DNA of 64,000 nt. It comes from Semisulcospira habei. Lineage: Eukaryota; Mollusca; Gastropoda; Semisulcospiridae. This document shows positions 43,339 to 53,868 of the stretch, one piece after another. The translations under genes were made by a program, and so were the position numbers. Under the pieces are notes generated by a model that was not told the DNA's origin, did not search any database, and saw only the letters and a list, made by a program, of their open reading frames with translations. Numbering within the stretch: position 1 is the stretch's first letter; every line of letters begins with the position of its first letter. Location: the NCBI GenBank assembly GCA_036245525.1, contig BTPG01000006.1, positions 95,513,972 through 95,577,971 of the forward strand, in the 5' to 3' direction.

Positions 43339-43431
43339 TTTAACCCTTTGGATGTCGGTAGCGGGTTTAGTCGCGATGATTCCTGCAGGAATCATCGCGA
43401 CTAAAACCTCTACCGACACCCAAAGGATTAA
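43339..43431. mobile_element. Hairpin MITE, family C
   Basis: TTAACCCTTTGGATGTCGG to CCGACACCCAAAGGATTAA; central perfect palindrome CGATGATTCCTGCAGGAATC and its continuation. Confidence 0.93.
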
Positions 43432-43640
43432 TAATGCCAATCCATGTTCACGGGTCGACTCCACAAGTGTAGTGACTACAGGCGCCATTCTAATTAGCCA
43501 CTACCCTGCTGCCATCATGGTCAGCCCAGTCCACCGTTGCTTGCCCACTTAATTCATACTGACGACCCCCGTGAGAAGGCTTCAGTCGCCTGCTCGGCGT
43601 TAAACCCCAATAACTAAATAACTAACTAACTTACTAACTA
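43432..43640 (+). mobile_element. Possible SINE or LINE 3' end with (TAAC)n tail
   Basis: CGCCTGCTCGGCGTTAAACC followed by TAACTAACTAAC units looks like the 3' end of a retroposed element. I cannot identify a promoter-bearing head, and no second copy occurs here. Confidence 0.4.
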
Positions 43641-43744
43641 TACAGCTGGGTGGAAAGACGTCATTACGTCATCACATCTCCACTGAACGGTATCGTCAGC
43701 AGCAGTCATGGGGTGACACAAACAAGCCATTTGGAAGCGAAAGA

Positions 43745-43803
43745 GTCATCCCAGTGAGCAAAGGACTCACCGGCCGACGTCACCTTTGCTTACTGGGATG
43801 ATC
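43745..43803. mobile_element. Palindromic element, family E, shortened
   Basis: CATCCCAGTGAGCAAAGG pairs with CCTTTGCTTACTGGGATG; centre CCGGCCGACGTCA. Confidence 0.85.
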
Positions 43804-44196
43804 GTATCCCGGCTAGACAGTTTTATCGTAAACAAATCATTCGAGATCTCCAAAAGAGTCCAAAAATATTCTCCTCATCCCATTTTATTGCAAGCTTGAT
43901 CCGGGCATGTCGTCGCCGCACGTGCCAGGCTGTAGCCCGGATGTACACAGGGCATGATGGGACCTGACCTGACATGGCAACTCAACCTGACCTCCGGTGA
44001 TGGTGGCGGCCAGAGGAATGCTGGGAAATAAGCTCTGCGCACCGCTTCCGCGCACCACGGGAGGTCGTCTGATCAAGGGAGATAATACCGTATTGCAAGG
44101 TGGGAAGCAAAGGTCCGTTCTCTGGAAGAAAAAGAGCATTTTAAATTAATTTGTACAAAATGTAATAATGTAACTCACTCTTAGATTGAGATGGAG

Positions 44197-44225
44197 GTAG
44201 TGGGGGGGGGGGGGGGGGGGGGGGA
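44197..44225. repeat. Poly-G run
   Basis: A run of Gs broken by a single A near its end. Confidence 0.95.
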
Positions 44226-44573
44226 AGCGGCGGGGCAGGTCGAGCATATATTATAAGTTATTGGTCGCATGAGTTTGCTGACGGACCCTTGTAGGCCTTC
44301 AGGAGGTCAAAGGAACCATTGTAAATCGAAGGCCGAAGGATCACGCCAGACATGACTGACGTCAAAGCAATATACAATTATACATAACAGACTTATGACG
44401 TAATTTAAAATATTTCATGACGTTGCCGTTTCCAGTAGCGTGCTTGTTGTTTCGAACAACACTAAACAAGTTTTTTACTTTAGAACGTTTTGGTGATCTT
44501 TTATGGAACAAAACTCGCGTCCAAGATGCGTCACAAAGTGAGCTACAAGAAGTCCGCCATTTGTCGCTAAAAG

Positions 44574-44745
44574 CGTTTTTGTAGCTCGGTCATGTGGTAT
44601 AGTTTGCCCTAAAGGGATTGGTCGTGTGACTTAGGGATGAAAACAAAGTTGGTTTGTTTTTTTTTGTAGCTCGGTCATGTGGTGCAGTTTGCGCTAAAGA
44701 GATTGGTCGTGTGACGTACGGATGAAAACAAAATAATATTGACGG
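44574..44745. repeat. Two-copy tandem repeat of about 97 bp
   Basis: TTTTTGTAGCTCGGTCATGT through GATTGGTCGTGTGAC and GGATGAAAACAAA occurs twice in succession, with several substitutions. Confidence 0.9.
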
Positions 44746-44989
44746 GGGAAAAAGCCCAACCTAGCCCGGTTTGTTTCTATCGTCATAAATAAACTCGGCG
44801 TGCGACCATTATTTTAGCCACCACAACACTGTCCGTTTGAGGATTATGGAATGTTTATCATGTATTTATGGTACGATTAGAAAGATTAAAAGCTATGTTT
44901 GCATGCAGGGACTCGACGACGGAGCGGTAGGCGAAGCGAGAAAAATTTATCTGAGGGAAAAGCAATAAAACTCCAGAAAACAGCAAAAA

Positions 44990-45052
44990 CAAACAAACAA
45001 CAAAAAACAAAACAAAACAAAACAACAACAACAACAACAACAAAAAAAAAAA
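44990..45052. repeat. A-rich (CAAA)/(CAA)n tract
   Basis: Simple sequence ending in poly-A. Confidence 0.92.
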
Positions 45053-45106
45053 AACCGCTTCGGGTGTTTCCGTATAGCGGCGCGACAGGCAGAATCGTGT
45101 CCCTGT

Positions 45107-45320
45107 TTAACCCATTTAACTCAACGGCCGCATTTCCCAAATTTTGGAGGTGTTACCTAAAGACTATGTACCAGTTGCAAGAGTTGGATTGACCATGATA
45201 ATTCAAGGGTAGTGCCAGATTAGCTTGGCGCCCGAAGGCGCCAAGCTAATCTGGCACTACCCTTGAATTATCATGGTCAATCCGCCTCCTGCTGTAGGGC
45301 GTCGGGACTAAATGGGTTAA
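45107..45320. mobile_element. Hairpin MITE, family D1, complete
   Basis: TTAACCCATTTAACTCAACG to GACTAAATGGGTTAA. The core arms (TTGACCATGATAATTCAAGG, GTGCCAGATTAGCTTGGCGC) pair with their complements without a mismatch that I can see around the loop CCGAAGG. Confidence 0.95.
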
Positions 45321-45605
45321 GTTCTTTAGGTTTGCAAACAAAAAAATGTCGCGTACTGAACGCTACGCTCTCTTCACTGCATTATGGCCGTTTTATCCCT
45401 CCATGGGGCGATACAGTTTGTCGCGTCGTTGTCGCCTGCTGCTTCGCTTTCACGCCGCCGTCGCGTGGCGTATATGGAAACACATATTCTTCTATTTTCT
45501 CGATTTCGGCCGTGGTCACTGACGTTTTCGCGCCGAATTCGCGTACCTATATTTCCATATACACCTAAATACATGCACTTTTATGAAGGCATACCTATTT
45601 AGCAG

Positions 45606-45687
45606 TTAGCTCATTTGAGACGTGCGGCCTTCGGATACGGCTTATATAGCCCGCTCATCCGGAGGCGGCACGTCTCGAATGAGTTAA
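45606..45687. mobile_element. Hairpin MITE, family A
   Basis: TTAGCTCATTTGAGACG left, GCACGTCTCGAATGAGTTAA right; the centre is degraded. Confidence 0.88.
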
Positions 45688-45906
45688 CGTGCACACAGAC
45701 GCCATAATATACGCCAAAGAATGACATTGTGGGTCAACAGGGCAATTAGGTTACGCCCCCTTTTCACACACTCTTCTCTATTAGCCTCTTGCAGCACAAA
45801 GCTATGAACGAAGAACCGTTCTGCCCACACACAAAATCCACGCAGAGCATATCACAGGAGAAACAATTCCAGCAAATTGTCCGTTAGCGTTTTCCGCAAC
45901 ACTCTA

Positions 45907-46296
45907 ATGCACAAAGTACCTCCTGACAAAACTGTCGTCTGCACGCCTGCATACAACTGTGCACATGCCCCATATAAGGCTCCCATAAATACACTAGGTC
46001 GACTAAAATTATCCAAATTTACTCTTTTCACACCACCTGTCATGCCTTTTGCTGCTCAAAACGCCTCAAAAAGGCAAAAATTTGAAGCTTTATACCCTAA
46101 CAAAATTGCAATATTTCTTGCGGAAAAGTTACTACATGCACCGGAAGTAATTGCCCTGTGTGACCTGTACGGCAATCACGTGCACCCAGATTTGGGTGCT
46201 GAGCCAGAAATTATTGTACGCCCTGCTCCTGCATTTGAAAAGGTGCGATTCCTGCTTTTGAAACTGAAAGGATGGTTCAAGGTCACCCAAAGGTAG
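45907..46296 (+). CDS. Unrecognised 129-residue open reading frame
   Basis: An uninterrupted frame from ATG (45907) to TAG (46296) in sequence that is neither low-complexity nor matched elsewhere in the window. The protein is rich in basic and aliphatic residues, with FAAQNASKRQKFEALYPNK, an alternating hydrophobic stretch IAIFLAEKLLHAPEVIALCD, and FEKVRFLLLKLKGWFKV near the end. The open frame continues upstream to about 45877. I recognise no domain, signal peptide or splice boundary I could defend. It may be an exon, part of an unknown repeat or chance. Confidence 0.3.
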   Translation: MHKVPPDKTVVCTPAYNCAHAPYKAPINTLGRLKLSKFTLFTPPVMPFAAQNASKRQKFEALYPNKIAIFLAEKLLHAPEVIALCDLYGNHVHPDLGAEPEIIVRPAPAFEKVRFLLLKLKGWFKVTQR

Positions 46297-46419
46297 ATAT
46301 CGATCGATATCGTCTGACCTCTGACTGTGGCTGTGACTCTGCGATATCACAAATCAAAGCCATGTTCTTGCAATATCCGCTCTGCACTATCATCTCCTGA
46401 ATGACAAACTGCAGATTAA

Positions 46420-46670
46420 CAATAAATTATTAAAAGGCGGTTGGGTAAAAGGTAGTTCTGTGCTGGTCAGTGATTTTGGACCTTACGGCTCTCAGCATAA
46501 ACCTAGAACTATATCCCTCCAAATCAACCGCTGTTGGTATGGGATGCAGTCACGATATAACCTAAGTTAATCGAAACCTCAAAGACAGTTGACACGTGAT
46601 GAACTCATGCAGTATTGGGCCTTGGGGAAAGATACTATCAATAGCTGGATTTTGTGAGGTTTGATAATGA
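46420..46670. repeat. Dispersed repeat R2, copy 1
   Basis: TTGGGTAAAAGGTAG, CAACCGCTGTTGG and AGTCACGATATAAC occur in the same order at 47687-48003. Confidence 0.75.
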
Positions 46671-46753
46671 AGAGCGTGCGTTTAAAGACATGCAATAGAC
46701 AGACAATTTTAATAGTTCGTTATGTCTCCTATAGAGATGTTCTTATGTATGTC

Positions 46754-46920
46754 TTAACCCATTTAGCCCCGGGACCTTACAGCAGGAGATGGATTGATCA
46801 TGATAATTCAAGGGTAGTGCCAGATGAGCTTGGCGCCTGCCGTCTCGTACAACTGGTTCATAGTCCCTAGACAAGGCCTCCACACGTTTGGAAATGTGCC
46901 CTTGGGGTTAAGAGGGTTAA
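46754..46920. mobile_element. Hairpin MITE, family D1, right stem deleted
   Basis: TTAACCCATTTAGCCCCGG, left arm to GATGAGCTTGGCGCC, then directly the outer right part; ends AAGAGGGTTAA. Confidence 0.85.
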
Positions 46921-47148
46921 GTAAGTCTTCGGTCACACAATGATGCTGCACTAATACGACTAAGTACGTGTTATAATACATTTCGTGATATCTCTAACAG
47001 AGATATTGTTGATAATTATATCTTACGTGCACAAAAAGACTAACCTCATTTTATTATAAAGTTTGAAAAACACATATCCAATAATACATCTGGCTTCTTC
47101 TTCTTCTCCCCAGCTAGGTCGGAGAGTCCCCCGATGAGCGTGTGAGCA

Positions 47149-47262
47149 TTAACGCCATCACTACCGAGAAAACGTGAACACGATCCCACCGCGAGAGGCA
47201 TAGATCCTCATGAGCCCCCGCGACTGCGGGGGCTCATGGGGATCTATGCCTCTTGTTGAGAC
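47149..47262. mobile_element. Hairpin MITE, family B
   Basis: TTAACGCCATCACTACCGAG; central hairpin 47191-47258 (CATGAGCCCCCGCGACTG). A detached outer-arm piece, ACGCCAAAGAGCCAAAGCC, lies at 47608-47660. Confidence 0.88.
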
Positions 47263-47686
47263 CAAATTATTTCCATGTGTCTTAGTCGATGTCGATTTTT
47301 GGTCGTGGAATGCACCAAGATTTTAGATACAGTGTACGTGCATAAGGGCATTAAAGAGGTTACAGCACCTGTGTTACGTATGACTTCTCTCACGGCTAGA
47401 AGAAAAAAGAAAGACAGAAAAGTATACTTTTCATTCAATAGCTGCACAAGTGTCGTATAGCATAACTCGTAATCCCTGTTCCTGGGACGTCTAGCTTTTT
47501 GTTGTTGTCTTGAATTAAAGAAAATTCGAGAAAAAACAGTTTGCGTCCGCTGGCTTTGAACGGGCACATGAAGTAGCTTATATAAAACTTCACAACTTGT
47601 AACTAATTCGTTAATTCCACGCCAAAGAGCCAAAGCCATCCAAGGAACATCGATTGAAAGGTGAAGTTAGAGCAAATGGAACAATA

Positions 47687-48003
47687 CGGCCAATAGAGAC
47701 CGCAGATTAAATAAATTATTCAAAGGCTTTTGGGAAAATGTCGACATGTGCTGGTCTGCGATTTCGGACTTGACGGTCTCTAAGTCGTAAGGTCCAAAAT
47801 CACAGACCGGCACACATAAGTCAGGAAATATTCAACCGCTGTTGGAACGATGGGCTTCAGTCACGATTTAACTTTCATAACGTTCAAAGACAGCCGACAG
47901 GTGGTGAAATCCTGGCGTCATAGAGCGTGAACAGCGTGGGCAGATGCTATTCATGACTCGAAGTTTAATGGATTCCGAGAGGTTTCATACTGAAAGGTTT
48001 GAT
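47687..48003. repeat. Dispersed repeat R2, copy 2, with a hairpin
   Basis: Partner of 46420-46670. It also contains GGTCTGCGATTTCGGACTTG, which pairs approximately with AAGTCGTAAGGTCCAAAATC ... CAGACC. Confidence 0.72.
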
Positions 48004-48094
48004 TAAAGGCTCATGGAGAAGGCAGACAATGACTCGTGATATCTCCCTTATATTAATGCTGCCAGACGCCAGGCTATTTAGGCACCGACCTTTG

Positions 48095-48695
48095 GCGTAA
48101 CATGACTGTCGTATCTCCGGCGTAACATGACTGTTGTATCTCCGGCGTAACATGACTGTTGTATCTCCGGCGTAACATGACTGTTGTATCTCCGGCGTAA
48201 CATGACTGTTGTATCTCCGGCGTAACATGACTGTTGTATCTCCGGCGTAACATGACTGTTGTATCTCCGGCGTAACATGACTGTTGTATCTCCGGCGTAA
48301 CATGACTGTTGTATCTCCGGCGTAACATGACTGTTGTATCTCCGGCGTAACATGACTGTTGTATCTCCGGCGTAACATGACTGTTGTATCTCCGGCGTAA
48401 CATGACTGTTGTATCTCCGGCGTAACATGACTGTTGTATCTCCGGCGTAACATGACTGTTGTATCTCCGGCGTAACATGACTGTTGTATCTCCGGCGTAA
48501 CATGACTGTTGTATCTCCGGCGTAACATGACTGTTGTATCTCCGGCGTAACATGACTGTTGTATCTCCGGCGTAACATGACTGTTGTATCTCCGGCGTAA
48601 CATGACTGTTGTATCTCCGGCGTAACATGACTGTTGTATCTCCGGCGTAACATGACTGTTGTATCTCCGGCGTAACATGACTGTTGTATCTCCGG
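48095..48695. repeat. 25-bp minisatellite, 24 copies
   Basis: Unit CGTAACATGACTGTTG+TATCTCCGG. All copies are identical to my reading except the first (GTCGTATC). Since 25 bases shift the frame each copy and no frame contains a stop on the minus strand, three long overlapping open frames result; these are arithmetic artefacts. Confidence 0.97.
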
Positions 48696-48828
48696 TCGTA
48701 GTAATGAGATTTCGTTTGCAACGAACGACTCCCAACAGAGAACTAGAGCCAGGTCACGGCGGATACCATGAGCATCTGCGACACTCCAAACATCTCCTAA
48801 CTCATCTGCGACACTCGGGGGGGGGGGG
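48696..48828. repeat. Relative of the foldback at 8005-8213
   Basis: TTTCGTTTGCAACGAACGACTC and GACACTCCAAACATCTCC match, in reverse orientation, the right arm of 8005-8213. It ends in a G run (48819-48832). Confidence 0.65.
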
Positions 48829-49112
48829 GGGGGACCTAGAATGCACTGAGTGGCTGGAACAGTGGGATATGTCATACGCTCCCCTTCGGGGGGCTTCCAT
48901 ATGCATTGCTTTCCGCAGTCACTTTTTTAGCGCCCCCTCTCTTTCCTATCTCTTTTTTTGTGTGTGTGCTTTGGCCACAGTAGATCTATGATCACTGGTC
49001 GATCATGCACACTTCTCTCCCCTGACAGTGCTATTATCTACTTTACTTTGTAACCTTCCTAAAATATTAGCACTGGCAGTCTCCCCTTTTCTTTTCAATT
49101 ACAATTGATGCA
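48829..49112 (-). repeat. Unclassified dispersed repeat (Z), minus copy
   Basis: Inverted copy of 6888-7178, from CCTAGAATGCACTGAGTGGC to GCAGTCTCCCCTTTTCTTTT. Most bases agree. Confidence 0.82.
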
Positions 49113-49321
49113 CATTTGAAAAAAAGACGTTCATTACAGTTTGTCTTAAACAGTTACTTCACCTAAACATGAAAAATCCTCCCATGCACAAATTTTCATC
49201 ATCAGCAATAGATTTATAAGTCTTTATCTACAAAGGGGAATCTTAGGAAGTGGAGGGGGTGCCTGGGTTGTTTGTGTTAGGGGTTGTAGAAGTAATATTA
49301 CACTGCCGTACTTAGTGTTGT

Positions 49322-49642
49322 TCACAAAGTACGGCACTGCAGTGCACGTTTTGTTTCCGTGAAATTAATGTTTATGCATTCCTTTTGACTCGTGCTGCAT
49401 TTACATGCATCAGTAAATAAAAGGTTTGAGGTATTGCATTTGCACTTGGCCCGTCTGCATTGTGTTGTGCAGCTGCAGCAAATCATGCTATGCAGGACTC
49501 CGGAACTGACGGCAGTGACTTCAGGACTGGAACCAGGGCACCACACTCAATCTTCCATCCATTGGTCTCTGGTGGAAATAGCGCAGGGTGCTGCATGTCA
49601 GCTTGTTGCCACACTGATGCCTGGTGATCTGCTCGCTTAAAA
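49322..49642 (-). pseudogene. Broken gene of a recurrent metazoan family: C-terminal segment
   Basis: On the minus strand the segment reads KRADHQASVWQQADMQHP, then NGWKIECGALVPVLKSLP, then after a frameshift a cysteine cluster, CSCTTQCRRAKCKCNTSN and CKCSTSQKEC. I recognise the combination as the C-terminus of multi-copy hypothetical proteins found in cnidarians, molluscs and fish; the cysteine-rich end suggests a metal-binding module. It is separated from the rest of the gene (50294 onward) by a minus-strand L2-like LINE. No function is established for the family to my knowledge. Confidence 0.7.
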
Positions 49643-50293
49643 AATAATAATAATTACGGTATTTATAATGCGCCTATCTTATAATAATTATAACTCTAAG
49701 CGCGTACTCACAACTCACGCACGCATGCGCACGCTTAGACAACGGCTCGCGTACCACAAAAAGTGAAATTCATTACGACAGTCGACTTGGGGTGGGGAGT
49801 GTGGTGATATAGTGCTAGAACTGTTGAAAGAGGTGAGTTTTGAGGGCGGACTGGAAGGAGGAGAGAGAGCGTTTCTGACGGAGAGAGAGTGGGAAAGTGT
49901 TCCAGGTGGATGGACCGTATACAGAGAAGGAGTGGGGGCCGAAAGTGCTGAGTTTGGCGCGGGGGATGTGGAGGCGGAGAGGGTCGGAGGCGGAGCGGAG
50001 GGAGCAGGGAGGAGTGTAGGGGTGAAGTAAGTTGGAGAGATAGGCAGAAGTGCAGGTGTTCAGGGATTTGTAGCAGAGAGACAGAATCTTGTATTGGATG
50101 CGTTGGGGGATGGGAAGCCAGTGAAGGAGTTTGAGCAGGGGAGTGATGTGGTCGGATTTTTTCTTTCTGAGGACGAGGCGGGCGGCATTGTTCTGGACAC
50201 GCTGGAGGGTGAAAGTGGTGGAGTCAGGGAGGCCGGAAAGGAGAGAGCTGCAGTAGTCGATGTGAAAAGAAAGGTCATCCTGTTATGTGTTGG
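49643..50293 (-). mobile_element. L2/CR1-like LINE, 5' truncated, inserted in the broken gene
   Basis: Minus-strand reading from about 50293: HIDYCSSLLSGLPDSTTFTL, RLVLRKKKSDHITPLLKLL, HWLPIPQRIQYKILSLCYKS, YTPPCSLRSASDPLRL, GPSTWNTFPLSLRQ and QSALKTHLFQQF. This is the RT thumb and C-terminus, in a well-preserved frame. The 3' UTR (49647-49785) matches the insertion at 1050-1245 and ends in (ATT)n. Confidence 0.9.
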
Positions 50294-50412
50294 GGGCAGG
50301 GTTTCCAGAGGGTGGGCTTGAGCAAAGAGAACGGATCTTAAATCGTCCACCGAAGCATTGGTGTCTGCTCTGTATATTTTGCAGATGAACGCCTGTGCAT
50401 CAGCACAAGTTT
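50294..50412 (-). pseudogene. Broken metazoan-family gene: segment between two insertions
   Basis: Minus-strand reading AFICKIYRADTNASVDDLRS then VLFAQAHPLETLPPT. It continues from the upstream segment across an 86-bp LINE tail (50413-50498) and is cut at about 50294 by the L2-like LINE. Confidence 0.72.
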
Positions 50413-50498
50413 TTGCTGGAGGTGCTACAGAAGACCACAGATTTCATTTTGAGAGCCAAACTCCAAGTGTGACGGCGTTCGAGAAGAAGAAGAAGAAG
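50413..50498 (+). mobile_element. 86-bp I-clade LINE tail with 12-bp target duplication
   Basis: Almost identical to the LINE 3' UTR at 18889-18970 (GTGCTACAGAAGACCACAG, then (GAA)n). Flanked by CAGCACAAGTTT at 50401-50412 and 50499-50510. Confidence 0.92.
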
Positions 50499-53343
50499 CA
50501 GCACAAGTTTGTTCCGTGCGATCACCTTTGCCCAAAACTGACAGGAGTGCATGGTGTTCTTTGAACGTGTTCCAGCATGATTTCTTTGTATGACCAGCCA
50601 GGAAAGAAGTAGTGTCACATCCTGTCAGTGAATGAAAGGCTGGCAAGCTTTCAAGCAGGATGTTAAACTGAGCTGCAACTGTGTGTATAGGAATGTACTT
50701 ATGCTTTCTTTGTAGTGCCTGTCTCCATCCACACTCTGGGAAATGATATCTTTGAAAAGTGTGCCAGAAGAAGCACAAAGACATAATATGTGTCCCTAGC
50801 CTGATGATGCTTGAAGCGTAACTCTTCACGCAGTGCAAGATGATGCGCGTATCGGCTTCCTCATGACGTGCCTCAAGGTCTTCCGTACTGACTTCTGGAG
50901 TAAACGACTCCACTTGCTCTTCATTGCTGAATCCGCCTGAGACAACAATGGTCTTGTTTTGTGGAGCTTTCAGAATGAGTTGCTGGGACAGGAATCTTGC
51001 GAGATCTGCTTTGTTTTCCCCTAGTATGACGAAACTGTTCCAGTTTTGAGGAAGAGGGACGTCCCTGTATTTTATCTCCCTCCTTACAGGAGCAGCTTTG
51101 CCTCTTTTCTTCCGTGTGAAGCCTTTGATAGACATTTCGCGGTAAAACAAAATGTCAGTCCGGCGGAACGGGGCTCCACTTTGAAGTACAGACGCAACAA
51201 ACGTGTCAGCAAGGTCACCAAATGTTTTGGCTTTCGGTCGTTTTCCAATGGCGATCACATGAGCTTGGCCATCAATGATGAGCGTTGCCTCTTCGTCAAG
51301 GTCAGCAGCGTGCAGTTTCTGGGGGCAAGGTGTGTTACCAATCACTGCTTCTAGCAGAAGTAACTTTGATCCTGATCGAAGCTCGCCATTTATTTCTGCA
51401 AGAGCTGGAGGAGCCGTCATAAGCTCATGTTTCAGTATTTCTGCCAAGTCCACATTTCTCCCAGCTTTGTAGGCTGTTATGAGACGCTGTAGGAACTTTC
51501 TATCAGCCTTGATGACTTTCTTGGCACTTGTTTGAGCTTCTTTGCGTTCCACTTCATAGATTGAGGAAAATGTGCGGTACTTGTTCCTGGGCAAAGGGTC
51601 CCGAAACGCCACTTTGCCTTCCGGCAACAGTCTTTCCTCTACAAAGCTGTTCCTAGCCTTTTTCATGTGCTTTCAGCAGATCATCTTCGATGTCTTCTGT
51701 GACGATGTCCTTGTGTTGCAATGTTTTGCAGTTGTTGAGATGCGTTGTCACAGAATACATTGAAGGCCTCCAGAGTCCTGACAAGCCTGTCTTCGTCTTT
51801 CAGGTCAAGCTTCTGTCTTGCTTTGTTGCACTCATTATACGTGAAAAAATTCGTCTCTGCCAATTCCATATACCAGCTTGGTCTCACTGGCAATGTGTGA
51901 TCTGAGGTCGTAGTTGAGCGCCCAGCGGCTCAGTGCTGACTTTGTCTTGGTGATCCTAACAATGCCGCCATTCTTCTTCCCGACGTTGTTCAGCCACACC
52001 TCGCTCTGATCGGGATCTACTTGGTTAAACTGTTGGTTGGATCTTTTAACAACGAAGTTGCCATCTTCAAACTCCTTTTCCACTGGATCCGGTATCTACT
52101 GCATCTCGCAAAAGTAGACCGTTCCCCACCTTGGGTAGTTGGTGTGGCTGTAGCGCATGAAGTAAGGAAGCATCAAGCCAAAGGCATGGAGGTGCAGCTA
52201 CCACAGACCCTCTCTCTGCGCCTGGGTAAAGAGCAGTAGGATGTGCACCAACATCATGTATGTCCACCAGAATTTCCAGTTTGGGTTACAGTCTACGAGG
52301 GCTCCAATTCTCTTACTGACGTCTTCCTTCGCAAACAAGATCAGACCAGGAGTGTCGCCTTTGGATGTCTTGTCCTGAATCTGTTGTGCAAAATCGTGAT
52401 CTCTTTCTCTGATGAACTTAAGCAGCTTTGTCAGCAGAATTCTCCACAATGCTTGGACAGTGGCCTTGTGTGCTCTCATCCATTTGGCGTACGATTTTGC
52501 CAGACATGGCTTGCTGTGCAACGTTTGGTCCGAACAGGTTGCCTTTGATCCACGCTTCCAGAAGGCCGGATGAATGTACATGCTTCCCGATGGCATCAAG
52601 GAATTTCATGGCTGTATGGAGACCCCCTAGTATGGAGACCCCTAATCTAACGACCCAAAGTCTTGATACTCTGCCTTGGCCAAGGTAAGTTTCATGAGCC
52701 TCCAGTATAATGCTTCATCAAGAGTCAAGACAACGTAGTGTTGGCCCAGCTGACTGGCTACCTGCTTACAACGCAAGGCAACCGTGTGCAGTGTGTCAAA
52801 GTCATGAGCTGCAGCTTGAACAATTGGCAAATAGCCAACACTAGTGAGTTCTGGAGACACGCCAGTAGCACTTTTGACCTGGTTGAAGTGTGTCCATCCC
52901 TTCTCACAACAGTCTTGTTCTTCTTGCCGTTTGACGAAGAACGCCATCCTTCGCTGCAGCTTGACGTGCCTGATTGCACTTCTTCCTAGACTGATGAAAG
53001 TACTCATTTTCAGCAACTGTTTTGAGCTTTGCAATTCCCTCAGTCACGCCAGCAGGCATGACATCAGGAACATCAAGAGTTGTTTCCTGTGAGGGTTCCA
53101 CAACATCTAAGCCCATATCAGCTTCTGGGCCTCTTTGCCATGCCGCAACTCGAGTAGCATGAAAACTGTTTTTGCCGTCAAAGTTGGAGTCGTTAATATC
53201 CATATTGTCACATGTAAAATGCACAAACCTGCCCGATACCAGTTTTAGTGGTACAACAGCACCAGTCTTAGGATCCATTGCTTCCAGAGTTTTCTTTGCC
53301 AAAGCAGTGTCCACCTGCAGGATATTCTTGTAATGGGGATATG
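50499..53343 (-). pseudogene. Broken gene of a recurrent metazoan family: main body
   Basis: Read on the minus strand from 53343: HYKNILQVDTALAKKTLEAM, VSGRFVHFTCDNMDIND, NFDGKNSFHATRVAAWQRGP, then, with frameshifts, LGQHYVVLTLDEALYWRLM, MPSGSMYIHPAFWKRG, a WWTYMMLVHILLLF segment, YFMRYSHTNYPRWGTVY, FVVKRSNQQFNQVDPDQSEV, NVGKKNGGIVRITKTKSAL, and a 400-residue open stretch (50500-51666) with ARHEEADTRIILHCVKSY and LPAFHSLTGCDTTSFLAG. The motif order agrees with the metazoan family named for the C-terminal segment. At least four frameshifts or stops break it. In relatives an Asp-containing D-T-D-V motif follows EADTR; here it appears as GTHI. With the flanking segments the original protein would have been about 1,100 residues. 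Confidence 0.75.
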
Positions 53344-53761
53344 GGGCGGTCCGTGGCGCAGTGGTTAAGGCGCCTGCCACCAATGCTAAAGGTGCGTGGT
53401 TCGATTACGGGTTCCGGCGTCGGATTTTTCTCCTCTAGTAAGTGTCACCGTTAATTCGGGCGGACCGTCGGGGGTTCTTTCTCCGGGTACTCCGGCTCTT
53501 CCTCCCCCTCCACTTTGGTATCAGTTTCAGCCAACTTAATGAAATTTCAAATACAAACGATTTTGAATTTCCAAAAACTACAGTAGCTCGCTTGAGCTTG
53601 CCCTTAGCACCACGTGAATGTTCTGTGTTTATGTACAGTGTGTGAGTGAATGCGCGTGATTCACGTGAGCGTGCTTGTTGGGTTCAGTTCGCGGCGGCGC
53701 TTTGAGCCGATTTTCAATTGGGATAAAGCGCCTATTTAATGCGCTTATTATTATTATTATT
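53344..53761 (+). mobile_element. tRNA-derived SINE, full length
   Basis: The head carries RNA polymerase III boxes: box A TGGCGCAGTGGTTAAGG (about 53355-53371) and box B GGTTCGATTAC (about 53398-53408). A central body of about 250 bp follows, then a 3' end TTTTCAATTGGGATAAAGCG with a GCGC-stem hairpin and (TTA)n. The 3' end resembles L2/CR1-like LINE termini, suggesting those LINEs mobilise it. A 5-bp ATATG at 53339-53343 and 53762-53766 may be the target duplication. It interrupts the broken gene. Confidence 0.9.
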
Positions 53762-53868
53762 ATATGTCCCGCGTTGTGAAAAAGAGTACAGAGCTCGGTC
53801 GATCTTGTCGCTTGGTGCAGGGCACTCCTAAGCCCAACGTGCTCCCTCTGGATCTTTTTCTATTACTG
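53762..53868 (-). pseudogene. Broken metazoan-family gene: N-terminal segment
   Basis: The minus strand reads HVGLRSALHQATRSTELCTL then FHNAGH, the start-proximal H-x-G-L...LH pattern of the family, and would join HYKN in the next segment if the SINE were absent. No clear start codon is preserved upstream. Confidence 0.65.

Noticed and set aside
43432..43540. A diverged family D arm (GGCGCCATTCTAATTAGCC followed by CACTACCCTG)
   Set aside because: The resemblance to the D right arm is partial, and no left arm or TTAA end accompanies it, so I left it as a possible SINE/LINE end.
43885..44139. 84-residue minus-strand frame
   Set aside because: No domain, no repeat partner and no supporting context.
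47965..48875. Three overlapping minus-strand frames of 215-265 residues
   Set aside because: A stop-free 25-bp unit opens all three frames; the products are cyclic shifts of each other.
53344..53420. A functional tRNA gene
   Set aside because: Boxes A and B are present but the cloverleaf is not convincing and the sequence continues into a SINE body and tail. The same applies to 57175-57235.
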